64,000 bases of DNA from positions 124,001-188,000 of the forward strand of contig NZ_BEWP01000006.1 in assembly GCF_002723995.1 (NCBI RefSeq), written 5' to 3'. The position numbers and the translations under genes were made by a program. The notes beneath the pieces are model-generated. The model had not been told where the DNA came from. It searched no databases and saw only the letters and a program-made list of their open reading frames with translations. Shown here one piece after another: positions 44,551-55,314 of this stretch. This DNA is from Gluconobacter kondonii. Its GTDB lineage: Bacteria > Pseudomonadota > Alphaproteobacteria > Acetobacterales > Acetobacteraceae. The first letter of the stretch is position 1, and each line of letters opens with the position of its first letter.

Positions 44551-45510
44551 TTAAACCTGTTTCGCGTCATTACGGCATTTGGCTTCGTAATCCAGAACAA
44601 GGGCATGCACAGCACCATGCCCCCATTTCCGGGTCTCGCAGAAGCGTTTGTAATGCTGTTGCGCGAAATATCTTAACTTTCGAGAGAGCGAACTTCTTTT
44701 CCAAAGTCCGGAAAATTCGGGATAAGCCGCAACAAATGCCGGGTATGGCGCATAGTCACTTGCCTGCCATGGCTGAAAGATCCCGTCCCATGGCTTTGGC
44801 TGGGACATATAGTGGACAATTTTGGGTTGAATCGTGCTCTCAAGCCGGGCATTGTGTAGAAAGACGGGAAAATTCCACGATAGCGACATCGGCAGCGCAC
44901 GTTCAATGCCGACAATATTAAGAATATCCTGATCCGGAAATCTGGACATTGTGTTCTGAGACCGAATAATTGTCCGCGCCTTCTCCGCGATAACAGCCCA
45001 GGCTGAGCGATTGAAGTAGAGAACTCCTGTATTGAAATATTGCCTGGATTGCTCAGGAGTGAGGCCGATTTCCTGAAAATGCTTCCGGACTGCTTCCCCT
45101 TCTTTTGAATGATCTTCAAGCAGGAAGACCATAGGATCGGCTGAAGCGAAAAAGCGTCCTTCAGGCGGAGTGCAGGACAGAAATTCGTTCAGCGATGATT
45201 TGATCTGTGTATCGCCATCGATATAAAGGATATTTTTATAATTTTCAGGTAAAATCTCATCAAGATACAGTCTTCCGAGCATAGCGGGCGTGTTGTCTAT
45301 GTCTGCCCCGGATTTTGAGAAGAGAATAATATTGTTTTTATTGCATATTGATTGAGCGATGGAAATCGTCGCTGCATCAACGTCAAAACAGACAATGATA
45401 ATGTCTGTAACTTGCGGTGTTGCATGAGCGCGCGCCTGAAGTGCACTAACAAGAGTTGGAAAAAGATATGAGCGATCAGTGCAATAACAAACGCAAGTCT
45501 GTACGTCCAT
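44551..45510 (-). CDS. glycosyltransferase family 8 protein, AT-rich
   Basis: This 319-residue cytosolic GT-A enzyme uses a nucleotide-sugar donor. The metal-binding DxD is ILYIDGDTQ (Asp98-Gly-Asp100), and IVHYMSQPKPW near residue 239 gives the second metal-ligand His and the KPW signature of GT8 (LPS galactosyl/glucosyltransferases and glycogenins). The ATG at 45510 gives the proper N terminus MDVQTCVCYCTDRS. Base composition is clearly more AT-rich than neighbouring genes, with ATA and TTT codons frequent, suggesting later acquisition. The sugar target is unknown; LPS or exopolysaccharide is likely. Confidence 0.85.
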   Translation of the reverse strand: MDVQTCVCYCTDRSYLFPTLVSALQARAHATPQVTDIIIVCFDVDAATISIAQSICNKNNIILFSKSGADIDNTPAMLGRLYLDEILPENYKNILYIDGDTQIKSSLNEFLSCTPPEGRFFASADPMVFLLEDHSKEGEAVRKHFQEIGLTPEQSRQYFNTGVLYFNRSAWAVIAEKARTIIRSQNTMSRFPDQDILNIVGIERALPMSLSWNFPVFLHNARLESTIQPKIVHYMSQPKPWDGIFQPWQASDYAPYPAFVAAYPEFSGLWKRSSLSRKLRYFAQQHYKRFCETRKWGHGAVHALVLDYEAKCRNDAKQV

Positions 45511-45663
45511 GCGAGTTCTCCGTTTTCTATATGATGGCGGCGCCATGTAAGCAAGGGAAGAGGAAAAAGAGGAAGTTCTATATAAAGAATTAGACGTTAT
45601 TTTTAGAGTTTGTCTTTCATTTTATAGCCGTCATGCCAGAATATTACATTGGTTGTTCAATAT

Positions 45664-47466
45664 TTATACCGCCTCTGGTGGGGCCATAGAGATCATGTAG
45701 TCTCCCGGTTGGGGCACGGCTTTGTCATTGTCTTCAGCCGAGCGGATCAGGATGCCTCCGTCACGACGCACTACAAGAATATCAAGCCTGTTTTCGTCAT
45801 TCCCGAACATTGATGCGCTCTCTTCGGTTGCTTCTCTGGCGCTGAAACGCCAGCCTTGATCGAATAGCGTATCGAACAGCGTATAATTCCACGCCGGTTC
45901 GCCCAGAACCTTGCCACGCGCATCGCGTGACAGGCCATGATAGAAATCCAGCCGCGCTACGCCGGGACTGATCTGATAGACGCGCTGTCGCCCCATGGTC
46001 GGGGCCAGATGCCCGCAGACCATACCGTTATAAATGCCGTCAGCTGTTGTTGCGATCAGATAATCGGCAGGGCGCTCCTCAAGAGACTCCTGTCCGTGTT
46101 GTGACAGGAGTTCCGCGCGCAGTACCGGAATATCCTGCCGGGTTGCAGGCAGAAGTGCGCTGGATCGATTATCCACCAGCAAGACCGGCACCCCTGCTTT
46201 GCGCAGGCAGGATGCAAGGTTGATGGACCAGCCGCTCGCTCCCAGAATTGCGATGGCCGGATCGTTGGAGAGCGTGAGTTTGAGGCGTCGTGCAAGGGGG
46301 CCAAGCGAAAAGCCGTGCAGGATCATCGTGACCGCGATGACCGCGAATACTGCAGGCATGATCAGGTCAGCAGACTGATACCCTGCTTCTTTAAGACTGA
46401 CCCCGGCCTCACCTGCCACAGCAGCAGCGACGATACCGCGTGGGGCAATCCATCCGACAAACAATTTTTCCTTCCACGGCATGCTCGTGCCGAGAGTTGA
46501 AAGGAAAATACCCAAAGGACGCACGACAAACAGAACCACAACGGTCAATGCGAAAATCGGGATTGAAAGTTGCGCCAGAACGTCCCGGTGCAGATCTGCG
46601 GTCAGCATGATGAACAGCACTGATACGACCAGAACGACCAGCGATTCCTTCATGCGTCGCAGTTCTGTCAAACCGGGGATCTGGAGGTTCGCCAGCGCCA
46701 TTCCAAAGATCGTGACCGCCATCAGCCCCGCGCCACCCATTTCGAGGTTGCATAACGAGAAAACGACCAGTGCCATCGAAATCAGCATGGGCGTCTTGAG
46801 AATTTCCGGCATCAGATCGCGGGTGAACAGATACCGGATCAGATAGGCTGGCAGGATGCCCGCAGAGAGCGCGACGGCAATTGCGCCCAGCAGATCAGGT
46901 AGTGTGTGGGTGAAGAAGACACCCGCATGAACGTCTGCCCGCAGAAGCATGAGCTGAAGCACGACTGCGGCCAGAATGGCGCCTAACGGATCGTTGACGA
47001 TGGCTTCCCACCGCAGGAACGCCGCTACACGCGGTTGCAGTTTGGCACTTCGCAAAAGTGGCAGCACCACCGTCGGGCCCGTCACGACGACGATCGCCCC
47101 GAACAGCATGGAGGTGCCCCATTCCAGATGCGCGACATAATGCGCCGCCAGAGAGCCCAGCACCCAGTTGATGGGCAGTGCGAGCATCGTCAGGCGTGCG
47201 ACCCCCTCCCCGGCTTCGCGCAACTGGCGGAAATCGAGCGCCATGCCGCCTTCGAACACGACAAGCGCCACCAGCAGTGACACCAGAGGCCGGAACATCC
47301 ATCCCATCGTTTCGGAAGGATGAAGAATACCCAGCCCCGGCCCAAAAATCAGACCCAGCGAGAAGAGAAGGACAATGGCCGGAAGCCGAAAGCGCCAGGC
47401 GACCCACTGGGCCAGCATTCCCGCGCCAAAAGTCGAGGCAATGCCGATAAGAATGTCATACTGCAT
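45664..47466 (-). CDS. cation:proton antiporter (CPA family) with cytosolic nucleotide-binding domain
   Basis: This 600-residue inner-membrane exchanger has about twelve hydrophobic helices (SLLVALVVFEGGMALDF, AIVVVTGPTVVLPLLR, WEAIVNDPLGAILAAV). EAIVNDP carries the Asn-Asp pair of the ion site. The C-terminal third begins with a Rossmann-like AIAILGASGWSINLASCLRKAGVPVLLVDN, as in RCK/TrkA-N gating domains. It would exchange Na+ or K+ for H+ in pH or ion homeostasis. The ATG at 47466 is chosen over 47490 by N-terminal fit. Confidence 0.9.
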   Translation of the reverse strand: MQYDILIGIASTFGAGMLAQWVAWRFRLPAIVLLFSLGLIFGPGLGILHPSETMGWMFRPLVSLLVALVVFEGGMALDFRQLREAGEGVARLTMLALPINWVLGSLAAHYVAHLEWGTSMLFGAIVVVTGPTVVLPLLRSAKLQPRVAAFLRWEAIVNDPLGAILAAVVLQLMLLRADVHAGVFFTHTLPDLLGAIAVALSAGILPAYLIRYLFTRDLMPEILKTPMLISMALVVFSLCNLEMGGAGLMAVTIFGMALANLQIPGLTELRRMKESLVVLVVSVLFIMLTADLHRDVLAQLSIPIFALTVVVLFVVRPLGIFLSTLGTSMPWKEKLFVGWIAPRGIVAAAVAGEAGVSLKEAGYQSADLIMPAVFAVIAVTMILHGFSLGPLARRLKLTLSNDPAIAILGASGWSINLASCLRKAGVPVLLVDNRSSALLPATRQDIPVLRAELLSQHGQESLEERPADYLIATTADGIYNGMVCGHLAPTMGRQRVYQISPGVARLDFYHGLSRDARGKVLGEPAWNYTLFDTLFDQGWRFSAREATEESASMFGNDENRLDILVVRRDGGILIRSAEDNDKAVPQPGDYMISMAPPEAV

Positions 47467-47558
47467 GGATGTTCGGCACGGGCTCCGCATGATGGATATG
47501 AAGCGTTATCATACCTCAAATGCCGTCGCGCACCTAAAACACGGAAGAAAGCCCTGTT

Positions 47559-48083
47559 ATGCCATCGTCTTCAGCTCAAACCGGAAGCAACCTCCTGATT
47601 CGTCCCGCCCAGTCTCTGGATCGGGAAGGAATCTGGCGTCTTCTGTCTCCTGTATTGCGTAAAGGCGAAACTTACGCACTGCCCCGACACTGGGGGCGGC
47701 AGCAGACTCTGGCATACTGGATGGCTGTTGAGCATCGCGTTTATGTCGCTCAGACCCACGATCATGAAATCGTGGGCACATTCTATCTTCAGGCCAACCA
47801 GAAAGGCGGTGGAAGTCACATCGCCAATGCGGGATTCGTTGCACGTCCCGGTTTCGGTGCTGGTCGGGCAATGGCCGAAGAAGCGCTTGCTGAAGCGACG
47901 AAACTCGGCTTTCGCGCCATGCAGTTCAATTTCGTCGTCAGTACCAATCTGCGTGCCGTAGATCTGTGGAAATCACTGGGGTTTCGGGTGATCGGAACGC
48001 TGCCAGGCGCCTTCGATCACCCTTCGGAAGGATATGTGGACGCTCTTGTTATGTGGAAGGATCTTCTGTCACCGGGAGCGTAA
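47559..48083 (+). CDS. GNAT family N-acetyltransferase
   Basis: The 174-residue protein has the GNAT fold: beta strands around RVYVAQTHDHEIVGTFYLQ, the acetyl-CoA loop seen as VARPGFGAGRAMAEEALAEA (Q/RxxGxG/A) and NLRAVDLWKSLGFRVIGTLPGAF, the conserved motif B. The substrate is unknown. Its last 35 bp overlap the 3' end of the convergent RsmB-like gene. Confidence 0.88.
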   Translation: MPSSSAQTGSNLLIRPAQSLDREGIWRLLSPVLRKGETYALPRHWGRQQTLAYWMAVEHRVYVAQTHDHEIVGTFYLQANQKGGGSHIANAGFVARPGFGAGRAMAEEALAEATKLGFRAMQFNFVVSTNLRAVDLWKSLGFRVIGTLPGAFDHPSEGYVDALVMWKDLLSPGA

Positions 48084-49410
48084 TGGCCACGTCTTCCTCT
48101 TGCGTTTTCGCTTCCGTTACGACGCGTTCGAGAACGCAGGCGAAGAATCCGTCCGTGCTATCCCGCAACGGCGTCAGCGAGAACTGGGCCTTGCTCCGCA
48201 GCTCGGCGGGCAGAAGTTCGGACATCTGCTCCTTCGGCAGGCGTCTGAAGTCATCGCGACGCTTGAGGAAGGCGTCGATCTGTTGGCCGTTCTCACAGGC
48301 CAGAAGCGAGCACGTCGCATAGATCATACGTCCGCCTGGCTTCACCAAAGATGCTGCACGATCAAGGATCTGCGCCTGTTTGATGACGAGTTCCTGAATG
48401 TCTTCGGGCGTCAGGCGCAGACGTGCATCCGGGTTGCGCCGCCATGTCCCGGTTCCCGAGCAAGGCGCATCGACAAGCACGCGATCAAAGCTGCCAGCCC
48501 GACGCTTCGCCCATTTGTCTCCGGATACGAGAAGGTGCCGTTCTACGTTATGAACGCCTGCACGACGCAGCCGCTTGACCGCCCCATCCAGACGTTTTTC
48601 ATGCACGTCACAGGCCACGATATGTCCACGGTTTTCCATGGTCATCGCCAGTGCCAGCGTTTTACCGCCTGCCCCAGCGCAATAATCCAGAACTCGGTGC
48701 TCACCACGCGCATCGGCGGCCGCGACCACAAGCTGACTGCCTTCGTCCTGAATTTCAACCAGACCGTCTTTAAAGGCTTGTGTTGCCGTGACGGGCTGGC
48801 GCCCATCAAGACGCAGACCCCACGGAGACAGTTTCGTCATTTCTGCCGGAAGCGATTCGCGACGCAGTTCCCGCGCGGCCTGCTCGCGGCTTCCCTTGAG
48901 CAGGTTGACGCGAAGGTCGAGCGTCGGCGTACCCAACATCGCTTCCATTTCGTCTGGCAGCCGGTTGCCAAACGTTTCCCGGAGCGCGCTGTCCAGCCAG
49001 TCCGGGTATTCAAGCCGCACGGCCAACGGCTGCTTCTGGGTGGAAAGTTCTTTTCCCTCCAAGCCCTTGAGGGCCACATCCTCACGGGAGGTCAGAGGGT
49101 TCTGCGCGTAACGCTCCCCGGAGAAAAGCCGACGGACATTCTCCATCGTCTCTCCGCCAAGCAGGAGCGATGCCGCACAGATCAGTCGTGGGGAAATATC
49201 GCCGGAAATATCTCTGAGATTCCATTGCAGCCGTCTCCAGCCACGCAGGACATCCCAGACGATCGTGGAAATGGCCCGACGGTCTCCGCCACCAATATAA
49301 CGGCGTTCGCGGAAAAAGGCGTTGGCTGTGGCGTCGGCGGGACGGCGGGGCGCATTCTGGATCGCACAGAGCAGATCGATGGCGCCTGAAAGACGGGCTG
49401 CGGGGGTCAT
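48049..49410 (-). CDS. RsmB/NOP-family RNA (cytosine-5)-methyltransferase
   Basis: The 453-residue protein has an N-terminal NusB-like region (DLLCAIQNAPRRPADATANAF) and a C-terminal SAM-dependent methyltransferase. The SAM loop is VLDYCAGAGGKTLALA, motif IV is VDAPCSGTGTWRRNPD and motif VI YATCSLLACEN carries the catalytic cysteine. It probably methylates 16S rRNA cytosine like RsmB, but other NOP paralogues are possible. It follows guaB in the same direction after 56 bp. Confidence 0.9.
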   Translation of the reverse strand: MTPAARLSGAIDLLCAIQNAPRRPADATANAFFRERRYIGGGDRRAISTIVWDVLRGWRRLQWNLRDISGDISPRLICAASLLLGGETMENVRRLFSGERYAQNPLTSREDVALKGLEGKELSTQKQPLAVRLEYPDWLDSALRETFGNRLPDEMEAMLGTPTLDLRVNLLKGSREQAARELRRESLPAEMTKLSPWGLRLDGRQPVTATQAFKDGLVEIQDEGSQLVVAAADARGEHRVLDYCAGAGGKTLALAMTMENRGHIVACDVHEKRLDGAVKRLRRAGVHNVERHLLVSGDKWAKRRAGSFDRVLVDAPCSGTGTWRRNPDARLRLTPEDIQELVIKQAQILDRAASLVKPGGRMIYATCSLLACENGQQIDAFLKRRDDFRRLPKEQMSELLPAELRSKAQFSLTPLRDSTDGFFACVLERVVTEAKTQEEDVAITLPVTEDPST

Positions 49411-49466
49411 AGCGCCCCCGTAGCCCGTTTAGCCTCTCAATGCGAGAGACTTTGATGCAGGGAGGT

Positions 49467-50981
<1,515 letters not shown>

Positions 50982-51113
50982 TCATGCGTCGTGAAAGACG
51001 CGATGTGTGTGAACCGGAGGCCAGAAGGCCGACCGGCCGTTGGCGGGTCCTCATAGAGCACTTTACCCCCCGAGGGGAAGTCTCTTTTTTGCGGTATTTT
51101 CTGAGGGTTTTCT

Positions 51114-51187
51114 TGGCTGGGAGACCTGGATTCGAACCAGGGCTGACCGGGTCAGAGCCGGTAGTTCTACCGCTAAACTATCTCCCA
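51114..51187 (-). tRNA. tRNA-Gln, anticodon CUG
   Basis: A 74-nt cloverleaf on the minus strand begins TGGGAGA and ends TCTCCCA-G-CCA, with the CCA encoded. The D stem is GTTT/GAAC, the anticodon stem ACCGG/CCGGT with loop CTCTGAC, and the T arm CCTGG-TTCGAAT-CCAGG. The anticodon CTG (positions 34-36 of the loop) reads CAG (glutamine). It lies between guaB and the Ppx/GppA gene. Confidence 0.97.
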
Positions 51188-51344
51188 AGCGGTGAGAGGG
51201 TGTTTATCAACCGACCCCGTGGGGCGCAAGAGCGATCAGGACATTTTTTTGAAAAAACACATATTTTTCTTGCGAGCAGGGTCCCCCGGGCGCCATGCTG
51301 CTTTTCCAAGGTCCCAGATCACGGGCAAGCGGGAGCCGAAATAC

Positions 51345-52466
51345 ATGATGAGGTACGGAACGGATCACAACCTGTCAGGCCCGATGCCTGTTCATGCGTC
51401 TGCAAGACGTACGGGTCCGTTCTTTGGCGCCATTGATCTTGGTACCAATAACTGCCGCCTCATGATTGCTGCGGGAACGCCGACCGGTTTTCGCGTCGTG
51501 GACAGTTTCAACCGGTCTGTCCGACTTGGGGAAGGTCTGCGTGCCAGCGGGCGGCTTGCTGAAGATTCCATGAAGCGCGCGCTCGATGCCCTGCGGGTCT
51601 GTGCGGAGCGTATGAGGCAGTGGCCTCTGGTCCATGTTCGTGCGGTTGCGACGGAAGCTTGTCGTCAGGCTGTCAATGGGCGCGAGTTTCTGGCGCGTGT
51701 TCAGCATGAGACGGGTCTGACGATCGACATTATCACGGCCCGTGAAGAAGCGGAGCTGGCTCTTGAGAGTTGTTCTCCCCTTTTCCGTCAGCCGGAACAT
51801 CGACCCGTTCGCGCCGATCGGGGCGTTCTTTTCGATATCGGCGGTGGGTCCACTGAAGTCGCATGGGTGCGGATTGACCCCGAACGGCAGACGCAGACAC
51901 TCATTGGCACGACGAGTGTTCCTGTTGGCGTGATTACGCTTCAGGAAATGTTCGGTGAAGGTCATGGCCCTTCTTATGAGACGATGGTCAGCCATGTTCA
52001 GGAGTATCTGAATGGCTTTGAGAACGTACATCGCATCCGGCGTGAGGTTACGCACGGAAAGACGCGTCTGATCGGGACGTCTGGAACCGTAACAACTCTG
52101 GCCGGAGTGGCCCTCTCCCTGCCCCGCTATAATCGTGCGGCGATTGATGGACTGACGCTTCCGGGGTCGAGCATGGTGGATGCTATTGGAAGTTTGCGGC
52201 GTCTCAACAATGAAGAACTGGCGGATCATCCCTGCGTGGGATCTGAGCGCATGAAGTTCGTCTTGCCGGGCTGCGCAATCTTCGAAGCCATCCATCGTTT
52301 ATGGCCGGTCGAAGACGTCACGATTGCAGACCGGGGGTTGCGCGATGGGATGTTGCTGCGTATGGCCCGCGATCATGGTCAGCGTTCCGGCAAGGGACGT
52401 CACACGACCAGTCGTCATGCCACGCCCCGTTCAAGGGGCCCATTCGGGACATATGCCACACTATGA
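51345..52466 (+). CDS. Ppx/GppA-type exopolyphosphatase
   Basis: The 373-residue protein is in the Ppx/GppA actin-like ATPase superfamily that hydrolyses polyphosphate ends or pppGpp. The phosphate-1 loop GAIDLGTNNCRLMIA lies near residues 28-42, the phosphate-2 loop FDIGGGSTEVAW near 163-174, and the adenosine-type loop LIGTSGTVTTLAGV follows. It lacks the C-terminal HD extension of E. coli Ppx (513 residues), so it is the short alphaproteobacterial form. ATG 51345 has GGGAG nine bases upstream; 51348 is the alternative. It overlaps rlmE by 4 bp. Confidence 0.92.
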   Translation: MMRYGTDHNLSGPMPVHASARRTGPFFGAIDLGTNNCRLMIAAGTPTGFRVVDSFNRSVRLGEGLRASGRLAEDSMKRALDALRVCAERMRQWPLVHVRAVATEACRQAVNGREFLARVQHETGLTIDIITAREEAELALESCSPLFRQPEHRPVRADRGVLFDIGGGSTEVAWVRIDPERQTQTLIGTTSVPVGVITLQEMFGEGHGPSYETMVSHVQEYLNGFENVHRIRREVTHGKTRLIGTSGTVTTLAGVALSLPRYNRAAIDGLTLPGSSMVDAIGSLRRLNNEELADHPCVGSERMKFVLPGCAIFEAIHRLWPVEDVTIADRGLRDGMLLRMARDHGQRSGKGRHTTSRHATPRSRGPFGTYATL

Positions 52467-53269
52467 AGCCGCCAAGATCCCGTTCCGGTTCCAGTAAGGA
52501 TACGGGACCGAAGCGTATTCCGGGAAAGGCTCTGAAAAGTGCCTCCAATCCCGGTGAAAACGACGCAACACGTGATTCCGCAACGTCAAAAACGGCTCGC
52601 AACAAGACCGTTTCGCTCAAAACGGCCCGTGGACGGACGACGGCCCAGCAGCGCTGGCTGAACCGTCAGCTCAACGATCCCTATGTCGCGGCAGCCCGCA
52701 AGCAGGGTTGGCGGTCTCGTGCGGCTTTCAAGCTGATTGAGATCGACGACCGCTTCAAGCTGATTGAAGAAGGAACCCGCATCATCGATCTGGGTGCTGC
52801 TCCGGGCGGCTGGACGCAGGTTGCGGTCAAGCGGGGGGCAAAGCATGTGGTCGGGCTTGATCTGCTTCCGGTTGATCCTGTTGCCGGAGCAGAGATCATT
52901 GAGGGAGACTTCACGGATCCCGAGATGCCTGATCGGCTGAAAGAGATGCTGGGCGGTCCTGCTGATCTGGTCATGTCCGACATGGCGCCCAACACGACTG
53001 GTCATGCTGCGACAGATCATATGCGGATCATGGGCCTTGCAGAGGGCGCGTTGGATTTTGCGTTTCAGGTTCTGGCCGAAGGTGGCAGCTTTATCGCCAA
53101 GGTTTTTCAGGGCGGTTCGGAAAAAGACATGCTGGCGACAATGAAAACTGCCTTTGCCAGTGTAAGGCATGTCAAACCCCCTGCCTCGCGCAAGGAATCA
53201 AGCGAGCTTTATGTTGTGGCAACGGGGTTTCGTCCTGAACGCCTGACAGGCGTGACCGACCCTTCCTGA
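52463..53269 (+). CDS. rlmE: 23S rRNA (uridine-2'-O)-methyltransferase RlmE (FtsJ)
   Basis: RlmE methylates 23S rRNA U2552 late in 50S assembly. The 268-residue protein has the SAM loop IIDLGAAPGGWTQVA near 119-133, the catalytic Lys/Asp/Lys pattern (RAAFKLIEID, MSDMAPNTTG, FIAKVFQGG) and the DLLPV strand. A basic Ser/Thr-rich N-terminal extension of about 75 residues precedes the usual start. The ATG (52463) overlaps the ppx stop by 4 bp and a terminator follows. Confidence 0.94.
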   Translation: MKPPRSRSGSSKDTGPKRIPGKALKSASNPGENDATRDSATSKTARNKTVSLKTARGRTTAQQRWLNRQLNDPYVAAARKQGWRSRAAFKLIEIDDRFKLIEEGTRIIDLGAAPGGWTQVAVKRGAKHVVGLDLLPVDPVAGAEIIEGDFTDPEMPDRLKEMLGGPADLVMSDMAPNTTGHAATDHMRIMGLAEGALDFAFQVLAEGGSFIAKVFQGGSEKDMLATMKTAFASVRHVKPPASRKESSELYVVATGFRPERLTGVTDPS

Positions 53270-53290
53270 TGGCCGGAGCAGGAATGAGAA

Positions 53291-53314
53291 AAGGGAGGTA
53301 TTTGCCTCCCTTTT
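53291..53314 (+). terminator. intrinsic terminator after rlmE
   Basis: GGGAGG (53293-53298) pairs with CCTCCC (53305-53310) around TATTTG, extended by AA/TT pairs, followed by TTTT. It lies 22 bp past the rlmE stop and just before the symporter gene. Confidence 0.85.
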
Positions 53315-53352
53315 CTTACGGGAACACTATTCCGAAAAAGCAATAATTTCTG

Positions 53353-54714
53353 ATGACTGCAAGCCTGTTTGTTATTCTCCTGTATCTCTGCCTGCTGCCC
53401 GTCATTTCGATTACGCTGGCCCGCCAGCCGCGCAAGGATCTTCCTCCCTGGGCGATCTGTCTTTCCCTTGTCGCGACCGAAACATCTACCCTGACCATCG
53501 TCAGCGTTCCGGGGGTTGCTTACCTTAAAGGGTATGTTTTCGTTGGTCTGGCTGCGGGTTATCTCGTCGGACGTATCGCGGTTGCGATCTGGTTCCTGCC
53601 GTTACACGAACGCGGTGCAACGTCGATCTATCGCTATATCGGTCAGAGATTTGGCACAAAACTTCAGAAAGTTCTTTCAGGAACATTCCTTGCAACCCGT
53701 CTCGTTGCCGAAGGTGTTCGGCTTTACGCTGGAATGCTTCCCGTATCGATGCTGTTTGTCAGCATGGGCTACGCCGTCCCAGATCTGCTTCTGTTAGTTC
53801 TGATTGTTTTGTTGACGCTGGCTTATACCGTGGCAGGTGGGTTGAGGGCGGTTGTCTGGTCTGACAGCCTGCAACTGGGACTTTATCTGGGCGGGAGCAT
53901 CGCCTGTCTGGCCGTGATCTGGTCTCGTGCAGGCGTGGCACCCTTTTACTGGGCGCCTGTTTTCAGCCATGGGATGCCACCTTTTACGGATCCGTTTTCC
54001 ATAGCTGGTGCTGTGATCGGAGGAGCTATTCTGGCTCTGGCATCGCATGGGACAGACCAGTTGATGCTGCAACGCTGTCTTGCGGCAAAAACACTGAACG
54101 GCGCACGGGCTGCCATGATCGGCAGTGTCTTTATCGTGGGGCTGCTGTTCGCTCTGCTATCATGCATCGGGGTTGCGTTGCGTGATCTCATGCCGGGTCA
54201 GGGTGCGAGGCCGGACGCTCTGTTTCCGCAGTTCATCCTGACGCTGCCTCCTGTTCTGAGCGGTTTGCTGGTTGCGGGTATCCTGGCTGCGACCATGGGA
54301 TCTCTGTCGAGCGCGATGAATGCCATGGCGGCTGCGACCAAGGCCGATTTCCTGTCGCACGCGAAATTTTCCCTGCGGGGTCTGACGGTTATCTGGGCCG
54401 GCCTTCTTGTACTGACCGCGTTGCTGTTTTCGCGGCCCAATGGATCGGCAGTCGTTTTTGGACTTTCCATTGCATCCTACAGCTATGGTGCGACGCTTGG
54501 GGTATTCCTGTTGGCGATGATCGGTCGCTCGCGGGATGAGAAGGCGGCAATTTTCGGCTTTGTCTCGGCGGTTGGCGCGCTGGGTCTCATGTCTTTCGTC
54601 AGGATCGAAGGACATGCCATCGCTTTTCCCTGGCTCGTTCCTGCGGGAGTGACGGCCACTTTCGCTGGAGCGAAGGTGTTTTCAGGTCTGCGGCGGATTG
54701 GCCTGAAGAAATGA
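53353..54714 (+). CDS. sodium:solute symporter family protein
   Basis: The 453-residue protein has about thirteen hydrophobic helices. LVATETSTLTIVSVPGVAYLKGYVF and AYTVAGGLRAVVWSDSLQ match the SSSF motifs around TM2 and TM6, and AGILAATMGSLSSAMNAMAAATKADF is the strongly conserved TM9 core. The transported solute is not evident. The last 33 bp overlap the 3' end of the convergent hpnG, a sign of tight packing against the hopanoid locus. A terminator precedes it, so it has its own promoter. Confidence 0.88.
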   Translation: MTASLFVILLYLCLLPVISITLARQPRKDLPPWAICLSLVATETSTLTIVSVPGVAYLKGYVFVGLAAGYLVGRIAVAIWFLPLHERGATSIYRYIGQRFGTKLQKVLSGTFLATRLVAEGVRLYAGMLPVSMLFVSMGYAVPDLLLLVLIVLLTLAYTVAGGLRAVVWSDSLQLGLYLGGSIACLAVIWSRAGVAPFYWAPVFSHGMPPFTDPFSIAGAVIGGAILALASHGTDQLMLQRCLAAKTLNGARAAMIGSVFIVGLLFALLSCIGVALRDLMPGQGARPDALFPQFILTLPPVLSGLLVAGILAATMGSLSSAMNAMAAATKADFLSHAKFSLRGLTVIWAGLLVLTALLFSRPNGSAVVFGLSIASYSYGATLGVFLLAMIGRSRDEKAAIFGFVSAVGALGLMSFVRIEGHAIAFPWLVPAGVTATFAGAKVFSGLRRIGLKK

Positions 54715-55314
54715 TGCCATCGCGCGCTGCGCGAGGGCCGCTTCTTTGCCGAGGCGGATCAAACCGCCGATCTGCAACGGATGCCGGACAAGCGAGCCGA
54801 TCAGTCCGGGGATATACACCGCACCTTCCTTGACGCTGGTCTTCACAGCGGGAGGCAGGTCCTGTGTGGCGTCGTCGCAAACAACCCTGAGGACGGCAAA
54901 CGGAAGGCCGCTCTGTGCCACGACGCCGCTTTCCATATCCACTGCAAGACAGTGCGTTTCGGTAAAATAGCGTGCCTTTTCAGAGGCGAATTCAACCAGC
55001 GCATCGCTATGCAGAATGCCGCCCCGGCGTGCGAAGGCAGAGCCAAACATTTGGCTCAGAGCGGGATCGCAGGGAATATTTCGGTTCTCATGATGCACAT
55101 GATCGGCCACGATGACCGTACCGGGAGGCGCTTCTGGCGAAAGACTTCCCGCACAGCCGAAAGACAGGAGTTCTGTAACGCCCGCGCGAAGCAGGCGCTC
55201 TACGCCCTGTCGTGCGCCCTCAGGCGTCGCATGGCTAAGGGCAAGAGGAGCATCCGGCAGAAAACGCCGGATCAGACGGGCTTCCTGTTTCAGGCCTGCG
55301 AGAATGCCCAGCAT
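54682..55314 (-). CDS. hpnG: hopanoid-associated phosphorylase (HpnG)
   Basis: HpnG is a nucleoside-phosphorylase-like enzyme that removes adenine from adenosylhopane to give ribosylhopane. The 210-residue protein begins GILAGLKQEARLIRRFL, has SFGCAGSLSPEAPPGTVIVADHV and the LAVDMESGVVAQSGLPFAVLRVVCDDATQDLP block, which is the substrate-binding Met-Glu motif of the PNP/MTAN fold. It overlaps the stop of shc by one base. hpnH, the enzyme that makes its substrate, is not in the window. Confidence 0.93.
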   Translation of the reverse strand: MLGILAGLKQEARLIRRFLPDAPLALSHATPEGARQGVERLLRAGVTELLSFGCAGSLSPEAPPGTVIVADHVHHENRNIPCDPALSQMFGSAFARRGGILHSDALVEFASEKARYFTETHCLAVDMESGVVAQSGLPFAVLRVVCDDATQDLPPAVKTSVKEGAVYIPGLIGSLVRHPLQIGGLIRLGKEAALAQRAMASFLQANPPQT

